The notes: generated by a model from the letters alone, not told the origin. DNA of 7,264 nucleotides from JBEKDJ01 sp050014415 (GCA_050014415.1 JBEKDJ010000288.1:1-7264); one strand, 5' to 3'; shown: positions 1 through 6,245, counted from the stretch's first letter. Made by a program: numbers and translations.

Positions 1-24
1 GCTACCAAGCTGCGCTACTCCCCG
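1..24 (-). tRNA. tRNA-Pro, 5' part only (cut by window edge)
   Basis: Read on the minus strand from position 24, the bases form a tRNA 5' end: a 7-base acceptor strand (CGGGGAG), T8, A9, then D-stem GCGC, a D-loop with GGTA, and the start of the closing D-stem strand. The C at position 1 and the GTAGCGCAG block are typical of bacterial tRNA-Pro. The anticodon, T-arm and 3' end lie outside the window, so the amino acid identity is inferred from the 5' half alone and is not proven. Confidence 0.75.
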
Positions 25-72
25 AACGGGCATGATGCTATGTGCAGAGCACAAAGCGCATCGCGTTCCTTG

Positions 73-108
73 AATTATTAAAATACAAGATTTGATGGGA
101 ATTGTCCA
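73..108 (-). promoter_or_regulatory. Possible sigma-70 promoter for the tRNA gene
   Basis: On the minus strand TGGACA (108-103) is followed after exactly 17 bases by TATTTT (85-80). These match the -35 and -10 consensus at five and four of six bases. Transcription would start near 73, giving a leader of about 48 bases before the tRNA. That leader contains a small interrupted hairpin at 34-62 (GATGC with GCATC outside, GTGC with GCAC inside, loop AGA). The call rests on spacing and position only. Confidence 0.35.
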
Positions 109-144
109 GCCTCTTAGAGATTCCTGCACTCAATCAATGTCCGT

Positions 145-175
145 TTGACAATCTCCGGATAGTTGAGTTGATAAA
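145..175 (+). promoter_or_regulatory. Possible promoter for thyA
   Basis: A perfect TTGACA at 145-150 is followed by GATAAA at 170-175, with a long 19-base spacer. The -35 is ideal; the -10 matches four of six bases. A start near 182 would give a short leader to the thyA start at 210, whose ribosome binding site (GGGAGGGGAAGG, 198-209) is strong. The spacer length makes this tentative. Confidence 0.3.
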
Positions 176-209
176 AGTCAATTTGAGCATCTCTCCAAGG
201 GAGGGGAAG

Positions 210-863
210 GTGAGAATAGAGTTTATTCAGGCGAGGGATATGCCGGACGCCTGGTTCCAGTGTGTCTATCATATCTTTGAAAAGGGTTATGAATATACGA
301 TCGACCGAGGAAGTTTTAGGGGCCATAAAAGGATTGAGTATGATTATATTGCTGTCAATATCACCATCCTAGCACAAGCCTTTCATTCCCGATATCCCTC
401 TTGGATGCAGTGTTCCTCCTCCTACTTCAATGGAATACGTCGAACGGTATCTGGAAAAACTGATTACTTCGACGAAGGCTCCTAACGAAACTTATACGTA
501 CGGAGAGGATCTGGAAAAACAGATCCAAGGGGTGATCAATATGTACCTCCAAGAGGGGCCCAACACAAATCAGGTCTATATGGCAGTGGGTGACGCAAGT
601 TCGATCCTATTTCAGGATCCCCAGTGCCGGCGTGGCATCGATACTCGAATTCGGTAGGGAAGCTCCATTTTGTGCTCTACTTTCGCTCGTGGGATTTGTG
701 GGCTGGGTTCCCGTCGAACTTGGCTGGCCTTCAACTGCTGAAGGAGTATATGGCAAAAGAGATCGGGGTAGATGACGGGGAGATCATTGCCTCCAGTAAG
801 GGACTTCATCTCTATCATGATTGTTGGGACTTGGCGAAGACAAGAACTGGAAGAAAGAAGTAG
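210..863 (+). pseudogene. thyA: Thymidylate synthase, broken by three apparent single-base deletions
   Basis: ThyA methylates dUMP to dTMP with methylene-tetrahydrofolate. The chosen GTG at 210 follows a purine-rich Shine-Dalgarno directly and starts at the conserved FIQARDMPDAWFQC block. The reading runs in frame to 365, changes frame twice around 366-378, runs to 654, then changes once more at about 655. Restoring one base at each of three points gives a 218-residue protein, about the size of the short methanogen-type ThyA branch. Catalytic Cys (codon 625-627, about residue 140) sits in DPQCRRGID; the usual preceding Pro is Gln. The dUMP-binding block FRSWDLWAGFPSN (about 159-171) and HLY (201-203) are intact. 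No other stop interrupts the corrected reading, so the damage is recent or is sequence error. In its favour as real decay, over 5 kb of downstream genes are intact. An extension upstream to a TTG at 102 is open but not conserved. Confidence 0.85.
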
Positions 864-987
864 AGGCCAAAGGAGTCCTGGCGTCAAGTGCCCAAAAATG
901 GAAAGGAGCTTGGCGAAGACAAGAACTGGAAGAAAGAAGTAGAGGCCAAAGGAGTCCTGGCGTCAAGTGCCCAAAAATGGAAAGGAG
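830..987 (+). repeat. Perfect 79-bp tandem duplication (two copies)
   Basis: Positions 830-908 and 909-987 are identical over 79 bases, starting CTTGGCGAAGACAAG and ending AATGGAAAGGAG. The first copy contains the last 10 codons and stop of thyA (stop at 861-863), so the duplication does not alter the thyA product; the second copy is non-coding. The length is not a multiple of three. Absence of any mismatch points to a very recent event, or to an assembly error. Confidence 0.97.
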
Positions 988-1161
988 ACAGTAGAAAAAG
1001 GGTTACGGCGACAAACGCTCTTTCACAAAGTGCTCTTTCACAAGCTGAAAGCGAAACCAGGACCTGATACCTACAAAGCGGAACCCCGACGCACAAATCG
1101 TAGCCGGTATCCTCTCGCCCATTTTACAGTTCACCTCCTTTCTGTTATATTAAGCCTGTTC
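864..1161. other. Gap between thyA and xseA
   Basis: This 298-base gap holds most of the 79-bp duplication, a short direct repeat (GCTCTTTCACAA at 1017-1028 and 1032-1043, 15-bp period), a 39-codon minus-strand frame at 1003-1122, and the xseA promoter. The xseA frame is open back to 967, but the extra 65 residues look unlike any XseA N-terminus, so I treat them as untranslated. Confidence 0.7.
1123..1158 (+). promoter_or_regulatory. Near-consensus extended -10 promoter on the xseA start
   Basis: TTTACA (1123-1128), a 17-base spacer and TATATT (1146-1151) each match consensus at five of six bases. TG at 1143-1144 adds an extended -10 element. The expected start is about 1158, only some four bases before the xseA ATG at 1162, and there is no Shine-Dalgarno upstream of that ATG. 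This is the strongest plus-strand promoter I noticed in the window and probably drives the xseA-tlyA group. Confidence 0.6.
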
Positions 1162-2514
1162 ATGAAGAATAATCCGGAGCTTCCCCTTCGATACATCCTG
1201 ACCGTTTCAGAACTCACCCAGGAGATCAAAGGCCTTCTTGAGCTTAAGTTCTCTGATATCTGGGTCGAAGGTGAGATTTCAAACCTCAGAATCCCCCCTT
1301 CAGGACACATCTATTTCACTTTGAAAGATGAAAACAGCCAGATACGGGCTGTGCTCTTTAGGATGCAGGCGCGCGCCCTCCGGTTTATCCCTGAGGATGG
1401 TCTTCATATCGTCTGCCGAGGAAGGGTCAGCCTCTATGAAAAAAGGGGAGAATACCAACTGATCTTAGAGCGGATGGAGCCAAAGGGCATTGGAGCCCTT
1501 CAACTCGCGTTTCTGCAATTGAAAGAGAGGCTCGAGAAGGAAGGACTCTTTAATGCGGACCATAAAAAACCGCTCCCCATGCTTCCTAGAACGATTGGAA
1601 TCGTTACCTCTCCCACGGGGGCTGTGATCAGCGATATGCTTCATATCATCCAGAGACGTTTTGAAAATGTCCATATCGTGCTCTATCCTGTTCAGGTACA
1701 GGGAGAAGGGGCCTCATCGGAGATTGCCAGAGCCATAAAGTATCTTAATGATTGCACGAAGGCAGACGTGATCATCGTAGGAAGAGGAGGAGGGTCCCTG
1801 GAGGATTTATGGGCTTTTAATGAGGAGCCGGTAGCCAGAGCAATTTATCACTCCAAGATTCCCATCATCTCGGCAGTAGGCCATGAGACGGATTATACGA
1901 TTTCTGACTTTGTTGCAGATTTAAGAGCACCTACCCCATCTGCTGCTGCAGAGTTGGTGGTCAGAGAGAAGAGAGAGATTGAAAACACACTTCGCTATTT
2001 GAGGACACGCTTAGAGGGTCGAACGCTAGACGTCTTCCAGCGACATCGAACCAAGCTATCCCATTTTAGAAGGACTTTGATCAGCCCCAAGAAGAGAGTG
2101 GAGAACTATCTCTTAAGGGTTGACGATCTGGTCAATCGATTCTCTATTCTGCTTGCATGGATCTTGAAAAGGGAGAGGGAAAAATGTTCCCATCTAAGCG
2201 AAAGGGTCTATCTTCGAAGTCCACTCTCAGAAGTGGAGCACCTCCGGCTGTTTAGCTCCCAGATTGGAAAAGGTCTTGAGCAGAACATCCGGCACACGAT
2301 CGAGATTTATAGAGAGAAGGTCGGAGGGGGACTGGGGAAATTAGTCTCGTTGAGCCCTCATTCGATCCTTCAGAGAGGCTACAGTATTACTCGTAAGATC
2401 CCTTCACTCCAGATCGTGAGGGAGGCAGCCCTGGTAGGAGAGGGCGATCGAGTAGAAGTGAAGCTCTACCGGGGAACCTTGTACTGTGATGTTAAGAGGA
2501 TCGAAAACCCTTGA
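1162..2514 (+). CDS. xseA: Exodeoxyribonuclease VII large subunit
   Basis: XseA is the catalytic subunit of exonuclease VII, a cytoplasmic single-strand-specific DNase acting with several XseB copies in repair and recombination. The product has 450 residues, normal for the family. In order: N-terminal OB-fold DNA-binding domain (about 11-105, with YILTVSEL, VEGEISN and SGHIYFTLKD); catalytic domain with PRTIGIVTSPTGA (142-154), GRGGGSLEDLW (207-217) and AVGHETDYTISDFVADLRAP (238-257); a long charged helical region (about 265-390) expected to bind XseB; and the C-terminal SPHSILQRGYSIT block (398-410). The ATG at 1162 places YTVSEL-type sequence 11 residues in, as usual, although no ribosome binding site precedes it and the mRNA may be nearly leaderless. 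It lies 60 bases upstream of xseB. Confidence 0.97.
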   Translation: MKNNPELPLRYILTVSELTQEIKGLLELKFSDIWVEGEISNLRIPPSGHIYFTLKDENSQIRAVLFRMQARALRFIPEDGLHIVCRGRVSLYEKRGEYQLILERMEPKGIGALQLAFLQLKERLEKEGLFNADHKKPLPMLPRTIGIVTSPTGAVISDMLHIIQRRFENVHIVLYPVQVQGEGASSEIARAIKYLNDCTKADVIIVGRGGGSLEDLWAFNEEPVARAIYHSKIPIISAVGHETDYTISDFVADLRAPTPSAAAELVVREKREIENTLRYLRTRLEGRTLDVFQRHRTKLSHFRRTLISPKKRVENYLLRVDDLVNRFSILLAWILKREREKCSHLSERVYLRSPLSEVEHLRLFSSQIGKGLEQNIRHTIEIYREKVGGGLGKLVSLSPHSILQRGYSITRKIPSLQIVREAALVGEGDRVEVKLYRGTLYCDVKRIENP

Positions 2515-2574
2515 CGATGCTGTCTCCGACGAGATAGTATTAAAACACTATACGGGTTATCAACGAGGCAAGAG

Positions 2575-2883
2575 ATGGCAAAGGAGAGATTCGAGGACGC
2601 GCTGAGTAAACTGGAGAAGATTGTCGCTAAGCTGGAGGGAGGAGACGTTCCACTGGAAGAGTCGTTGAAACTCTTTGAAGAAGGAATTCGGCTTTCACGG
2701 ATTTGTAATCAGAAGTTGGATGAAGCAGAGAAGCGGGTGGAGATTCTCTTGAAGAACAAGGAAGGAGTTTTGAAACCACAGCCATTCGACCCTTCGATAA
2801 ACTCAGGGCAGGCTCCTTCGGCAAACTTGGATCAGGCTCCGTTGGCCGGTTCAAAAGAAAGTGTCTCCGAAGAGGAACAATAG
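2575..2883 (+). CDS. xseB: Exodeoxyribonuclease VII small subunit with repeat-derived tail
   Basis: XseB is the small helical hairpin subunit that coats XseA. Residues 1-65 are a standard XseB: FEDALSKLEKIVAKLEGG, then PLEESLKLFEEGI and a second helix ending EKRVEILLKNKEG. GAGG at 2565-2568 gives the ribosome binding site, six bases before the ATG. The protein has 102 residues where 70-80 is usual. The excess, about residues 71-92, is encoded by a 24-bp tandem repeat read as 8-residue units (DPSINSGQ, APSANLDQ, then APLAG), after which a typical acidic end (EEEQ) resumes. The insert keeps the frame and lies after the structured part, so the subunit is probably functional with a disordered tail. 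Confidence 0.95.
   Translation: MAKERFEDALSKLEKIVAKLEGGDVPLEESLKLFEEGIRLSRICNQKLDEAEKRVEILLKNKEGVLKPQPFDPSINSGQAPSANLDQAPLAGSKESVSEEEQ
2789..2840. repeat. 24-bp tandem repeat of the CCTTCGAnAAnCTCAGG type inside xseB
   Basis: The 28-base stretches 2789-2816 and 2813-2840 agree at 20 of 28 positions with a 24-bp period. The core CCCTTCGATAAACTCAGGG (2790-2808) resembles the dispersed CCTTCGACAAGCTCAGG repeats known from many environmental bacterial genomes, which on the opposite strand translate to residues such as ALSLSKG, as seen here. The period, a multiple of three, keeps xseB in frame. Confidence 0.75.
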
Positions 2884-2895
2884 ATCTCGTAATAA

Positions 2896-3030
2896 TGTCA
2901 AATGTCAGAGCTCGAAGTTCAAATGAAATTCGAAGCTCCAAGTGGAAAACGTAGGGTCCTCGTTTTTCTTGCCGGACGGAGAAGCACGATGACATTGAGT
3001 CATTTGAGCTTCGTTTGACATTTGGATTTC
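2896..3030. repeat. Inverted-repeat intergenic element between xseB and ispA
   Basis: The left arm 2900-2926 and right arm 3000-3023 are inverted copies: AAATGTCA, a short unpaired segment (five bases against two), then CGAAGNTCAAATGA with one mismatch in 14. About 73 bases separate the arms. The run of AATGTCAAATGTC and TTCGAA-type words is typical of non-coding repeats scattered between genes in deltaproteobacterial-type genomes. No open frame of note and no transposase is present, so it is MITE-like or REP-like in the loose sense. Confidence 0.6.
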
Positions 3031-3046
3031 AAGACATCTTTTATTG

Positions 3047-3063
3047 TTCCGCCTTGGCGGGAT
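3047..3063. repeat. GC-rich palindrome, copy 1
   Basis: TTCCGCCTTGGCGGGAT contains the perfect stem CCGCC/GGCGG around TT. Two relatives occur at 6192-6209 and 6228-6245, so it belongs to a small dispersed palindrome family in this genome. Confidence 0.55.
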
Positions 3064-3129
3064 TCGATATTCGGACTTGGAATTTGAAATACAACGCAAG
3101 AAATCTCAAATACACTCGGTCACACCGGA

Positions 3130-4026
3130 ATGGATATTAAGAGATATTTGGAAGAAAAGAAGGGGATTGTGGATGCCGCTCTTGAGACATATTTCCCAAA
3201 GGAGATGGAGCTTCCATCCATTCTTCACAAAGCGGTCCGGCACAGCCTTTTTGCAGGAGGTAAACGGGTTCGTCCCATTTTATCCATTGCTGCCTTTGAA
3301 GCGGTGGGAGGAGAGGGGAGCGGGGTTCTCCCTTTTGCCTGTGCCTTGGAGATGATCCACACTTACTCTCTCATCCACGATGATCTTCCTGCCATCGACA
3401 ATGATGAATACCGTAGGGGAAAACCGACCTGCCACAAGGCATTTGGAGAAGCGGTCGCTATTTTGGCTGGGGACGGACTCCTGACGGAAGCCTTCAAATT
3501 GATGACGGACCCGGCTACGCAACAAGGTTTGCGATGTGATGCGAAGCTGGTTCTCAATATGATCCATGAGGTCACGCAGGCCGCGGGCGTCTCTGGCATG
3601 GTTGGGGGACAGGTGGCGGACATTCAATCTGAGGGGAAGGAGGTGGATCTTCCTACCGTTGTATACATCCACACGCATAAGACGGGGGCAATGATCTTGG
3701 TTTCGATCCGGTTAGGAGCAACGTTGGGGGGAGCGAAGGAGCAGACCCTCAAGGCCTTCACCCGTTATGGGGAGCGGATTGGACTTGCCTTTCAAATCGC
3801 CGACGATATTTTGAATGTTGAGGGAAAAACCGCCTTGCTTGGAAAGAAGACAGGAGGCGATCTCTCCAAAGGCAAGGCCACCTATCCTTCCTTGTTGGGG
3901 CTTGATGAATCTAAGAGGAGGGCCAAGGAATTAGTCGAAATGGCGGTCAATGACATGACTCCTTTTGGGCCAGAGGCTGATCCGCTCAGAGAGATTGCCC
4001 ACTTCATCGTTTCGAGGGAGTATTGA
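3130..4026 (+). CDS. ispA: Polyprenyl diphosphate synthase, probably farnesyl diphosphate synthase
   Basis: This cytoplasmic enzyme adds isopentenyl diphosphate to allylic diphosphates, most likely stopping at C15. The 298-residue length is typical of bacterial IspA. Seen in order: GGKRVRP substrate-binding block (43-49); first Asp-rich motif DDLPAID (84-90) with the two-residue insertion of type II enzymes, followed by RRGKPTCHK; GGQVADI (159-165); HTHKTGAM (181-188); second Asp-rich region FQIADDILNVEG (221-232), where the last Asp is Asn, a change found in many homologues; and KATYPSLLG (249-257). Tyr79, five residues before the first motif, is the bulky residue seen in farnesyl synthases, whereas type II geranylgeranyl synthases tend to have Met or smaller there, so C15 is an inference. 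The ribosome binding site is weak (GGA close to the ATG). It sits next to dxs, which feeds the same pathway. Confidence 0.95.
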   Translation: MDIKRYLEEKKGIVDAALETYFPKEMELPSILHKAVRHSLFAGGKRVRPILSIAAFEAVGGEGSGVLPFACALEMIHTYSLIHDDLPAIDNDEYRRGKPTCHKAFGEAVAILAGDGLLTEAFKLMTDPATQQGLRCDAKLVLNMIHEVTQAAGVSGMVGGQVADIQSEGKEVDLPTVVYIHTHKTGAMILVSIRLGATLGGAKEQTLKAFTRYGERIGLAFQIADDILNVEGKTALLGKKTGGDLSKGKATYPSLLGLDESKRRAKELVEMAVNDMTPFGPEADPLREIAHFIVSREY

Positions 4027-4183
4027 CCTTAAGGAGCGCTTGAGCTTCGGAATCGTCGAGAACCCGGAGTAATTTTATGGCGTATTCAACTAGATTTTGG
4101 AACATTCCTTGCATGTTTGATTTACCTGGAAGTTGGACGGATGTGGATACGTTTTCTTGGAGGAATTGGAGTTTCTGATTCAT
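4004..4183 (-). CDS. Unrecognised 59-residue open frame opposite the ispA-dxs gap
   Basis: The minus strand is open from an ATG at 4183-4181, overlapping the dxs start codon by two bases, to a TGA at 4006-4004 inside the end of ispA. The peptide begins MNQKLQFLQENV and has a likely amphipathic helical part, MFQNLVEYAIKLLRVLDDSE (27-46), ending LLKVNTPSKR. The composition is balanced and protein-like. Against it: no Shine-Dalgarno precedes the ATG, and no convincing promoter is seen. An internal ATG at 4114 has only an AGG before it. I do not recognise a family. It could be a real small gene, a remnant, or a chance frame. Confidence 0.2.
   Translation of the reverse strand: MNQKLQFLQENVSTSVQLPGKSNMQGMFQNLVEYAIKLLRVLDDSEAQALLKVNTPSKR
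4027..4181. other. Gap between ispA and dxs
   Basis: The 155-base gap has no recognisable repeat or terminator. It ends in the dxs ribosome binding region, with two purine blocks (GGAGGA at 4159-4164 and GGAG at 4168-4171) ahead of the ATG at 4182. Its other content is the minus-strand 59-codon frame and a 33-codon plus-strand frame (4077-4178) that is rich in Trp and Phe. Confidence 0.6.
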
Positions 4184-6128
4184 GGCAAAGATACTCGATC
4201 AGATAGAGTCCTCTCATGATGTCAAGCGATTAGGACTGGAGGAGCTCGAGAAGCTCTGCCACGAGATACGCGAGGAGATCATCTCCACGGTTTCGAGAAA
4301 TGGAGGGCATCTCTCTTCCAATCTGGGAGTGGTGGAGTTGACGGTTGCCCTTCACTGTGTCTTCGACCTCTCGAAGGACAAATTGATATGGGATGTTGGC
4401 CATCAGAGCTATGCCCACAAACTCTTGACTGGGAGGAGGGATCGCTTTCACACCCTGAGGCAGTATGAGGGAGTCAGCGGTTTTCCCAAGAGGGAGGAAA
4501 GCCCTTATGATGTCTTCGATTCCGGTCATAGTGGGACTTCCATCTCTTCGGCCTTAGGGATAGCGGAGGCGCGGAGGCAGAAAGGCGAAGAAGGAAGGGT
4601 GATCGCCCTGATCGGCGATGGGTCGATGACCGCAGGTCTCGCCTTTGAGGGACTCAACCAAGCAGGCCACATTGATCGGGATCTGATCGTTGTTCTGAAC
4701 GACAACGAGATGTCGATCTCTCCCAACGTGGGAGCCCTCTCTTCCTATCTCAACCGTTTGATGACGGGTCAGTTTGTCAACCGGTTTCGGGATGATATGA
4801 GAGCCTTTCTGGAGACCCTCCCAGGGATAGGGAAGTCAGTTCTGCGGTTTGCCAAACAGGCGGAAGAATCGCTTAAAGGGTTATTGATGCCAGGGCTTCT
4901 CTTTGAGGAACTGGGTTTCAAATACATCGGACCGATCGATGGGCATCGTCTAGACTATCTGATAGAGACCTTTCAGAACATCAAAAAGTGGAGAGGGCCG
5001 ATGCTGGTCCATGTGGTTACGAAAAAAGGACGGGGGTATCAGCCGGCGGAGTTAGATCCCATTCGCTTTCACGGCGTCTCTCCTTTTGTGCTGGAGACAG
5101 GGGAACCCCGGAGCGATCAGGCCGGCCACCCTCCCACCTTTACCGAGGTCTTTGGAGAGACGCTCTGTCGGCTGGCAAAGGAGGACGAGCGCTTGATTGC
5201 CATTACGGCGGCCATGCAGAATGGAACAGGGTTAGAGCGATTCTCAAGAGAATTTCCAAGTCGGTTCTATGATATTGGGATTGCCGAACAGCATGCGGTC
5301 AGTTTTGCAGCAGGTCTTGCCCTGGAGGGGATGAAGCCTGTTGTGGCCATCTACTCCACCTTTCTTCAGAGGGCCTATGACCAGATCCAACAGGACGTCT
5401 GCCTTCAGAATCTTCCGGTGGTCTTTGCGTTGGATCGGGGAGGGATCGTCGGGGAGGACGGTCCGACCCACCAAGGACTCTTCGATTTTTCCTATCTTCG
5501 TCCCATCCCCAATCTCATCGTCATGGCGCCCAAAGATGAGGATGAATTTCGACATATGATTAAGACAGCCATTGACTGTTCCAGACCTGTAGCGTTTCGG
5601 TATCCGAGAGGTAAGGGAGTAGGGGTGAGGATGGATGGTGCACTTCATTCGATCCCCATTGGGAAGGGGGAAGTGCTCAGAGAGGGGGAAGATTTGGTCA
5701 TCCTGGCCATCGGTTCGACGGTCTATCCTGCCCTCCAGGCTGCGGAGCGATTGGAGGGTGAAGGGATTCATACGGCAGTGATCAATAGTCGATTTCTGAA
5801 ACCCCTGGACGGGGATCTCATCTGTCATTGGGCCCAAACCACGGGGAGGGTTCTCACCGTTGAGGAGAATGTCCTTCAGGGAGGTTTCGGCAGTGCAGTC
5901 CTCGAAGTCCTTCAGGAGAAGAACGTCTCTCCCGTTGAGGTGAAGCGCCTCGGCATCCCTGATCTCTTTGTCGAACACGGACCCCAATCCCTCCTTAGGT
6001 CAAAATATGGGATCGACGAGGATGGGATTGTCAGAGAAGCGGAAGAGATCGTAGGGAAAAGACGGGAAGCCTTCACTTATCCCAAGAGAAAAGCCTCCTT
6101 CAGCAAAACTCTTCTCCATCAAGAATAG
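4182..6128 (+). CDS. dxs: 1-deoxy-D-xylulose-5-phosphate synthase
   Basis: Dxs condenses pyruvate and glyceraldehyde 3-phosphate to 1-deoxy-D-xylulose 5-phosphate using thiamine diphosphate and magnesium, the first and often rate-limiting step of the MEP pathway. It has 648 residues, normal. Seen in order: GGHLSSNLG (41-49) with the active-site His43; WDVGHQSYAHK (70-80); GHSGTSIS (115-122); the thiamine diphosphate and metal motif GDGSMTAG (145-152) ending at LNDNEMSIS (172-180); catalytic Glu369 in IAEQHAVSFAAG (367-378); YSTFLQRAYDQ (391-401); DRGGIVGEDGPTHQG (418-432) with His430; RYPRGKG (473-479); and the C-terminal transketolase-like domain with SRFLKPLD (536-543) and EENVLQGGFGSAV (561-573). 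The ATG at 4182 gives the standard N-terminus. No thiamine riboswitch is visible upstream. Together with ispA it forms the isoprenoid part of the cluster. Confidence 0.99.
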   Translation: MAKILDQIESSHDVKRLGLEELEKLCHEIREEIISTVSRNGGHLSSNLGVVELTVALHCVFDLSKDKLIWDVGHQSYAHKLLTGRRDRFHTLRQYEGVSGFPKREESPYDVFDSGHSGTSISSALGIAEARRQKGEEGRVIALIGDGSMTAGLAFEGLNQAGHIDRDLIVVLNDNEMSISPNVGALSSYLNRLMTGQFVNRFRDDMRAFLETLPGIGKSVLRFAKQAEESLKGLLMPGLLFEELGFKYIGPIDGHRLDYLIETFQNIKKWRGPMLVHVVTKKGRGYQPAELDPIRFHGVSPFVLETGEPRSDQAGHPPTFTEVFGETLCRLAKEDERLIAITAAMQNGTGLERFSREFPSRFYDIGIAEQHAVSFAAGLALEGMKPVVAIYSTFLQRAYDQIQQDVCLQNLPVVFALDRGGIVGEDGPTHQGLFDFSYLRPIPNLIVMAPKDEDEFRHMIKTAIDCSRPVAFRYPRGKGVGVRMDGALHSIPIGKGEVLREGEDLVILAIGSTVYPALQAAERLEGEGIHTAVINSRFLKPLDGDLICHWAQTTGRVLTVEENVLQGGFGSAVLEVLQEKNVSPVEVKRLGIPDLFVEHGPQSLLRSKYGIDEDGIVREAEEIVGKRREAFTYPKRKASFSKTLLHQE

Positions 6129-6191
6129 GTTAACTGGCGCCCGATGTTGGATTTGAAAAGGAGATGGGTGTGTTTCCTGACCCTTGCAAAG

Positions 6192-6209
6192 TCCTGCCTC
6201 CGGCGGGAT
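6192..6209. repeat. GC-rich palindrome, copy 2
   Basis: TCCTGCCTCCGGCGGGAT lies in the 160-base gap between dxs and tlyA. It matches the reverse complement of copy 3 (6228-6245) at 15 of 18 positions, so the two stand head to head 18 bases apart and could fold on each other. It shares GCCT..GGCGGGAT with copy 1 at 3047-3063. Confidence 0.6.
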
Positions 6210-6227
6210 TGAGGATGCAAAGATCGG

Positions 6228-6245
6228 ATCCCTCCAGAGGCGGGA
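6228..6245. repeat. GC-rich palindrome, copy 3
   Basis: ATCCCTCCAGAGGCGGGA is the inverted partner of copy 2. With it, most of the middle of the dxs-tlyA gap is repeat sequence. The rest of the gap has no supported gene. Confidence 0.55.

Noticed and set aside
102..209. thyA start at TTG 102
   Set aside because: The upstream 36 residues do not resemble ThyA, while GTG 210 follows a strong Shine-Dalgarno and begins at the conserved block.
967..1161. Longer xseA start at 967 (65 extra residues)
   Set aside because: The extra part is basic, contains a short repeat, starts in the duplicated 79-bp segment, and would lie upstream of the clear promoter. The ATG at 1162 gives a normal XseA N-terminus.
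2627..2995. 122-codon minus-strand open frame over xseB
   Set aside because: It is opposite a clear XseB, and its ALSLSKG part is the translated dispersed repeat, not a protein family.
4077..4178. 33-codon Trp-rich frame ahead of dxs, possible leader peptide
   Set aside because: It has only a GGAG eight bases before the ATG, no attenuator hairpins or T run follow, and Trp control of dxs has no rationale.
4027..4181. Thiamine diphosphate riboswitch before dxs
   Set aside because: I looked for the CUGAGA and ACCUGA...GGUAAU-type conserved blocks and found none.
5244..5987. 247-codon minus-strand open frame
   Set aside because: It lies opposite the most conserved part of dxs; the plus-strand frame carries the catalytic motifs, so this is a shadow.
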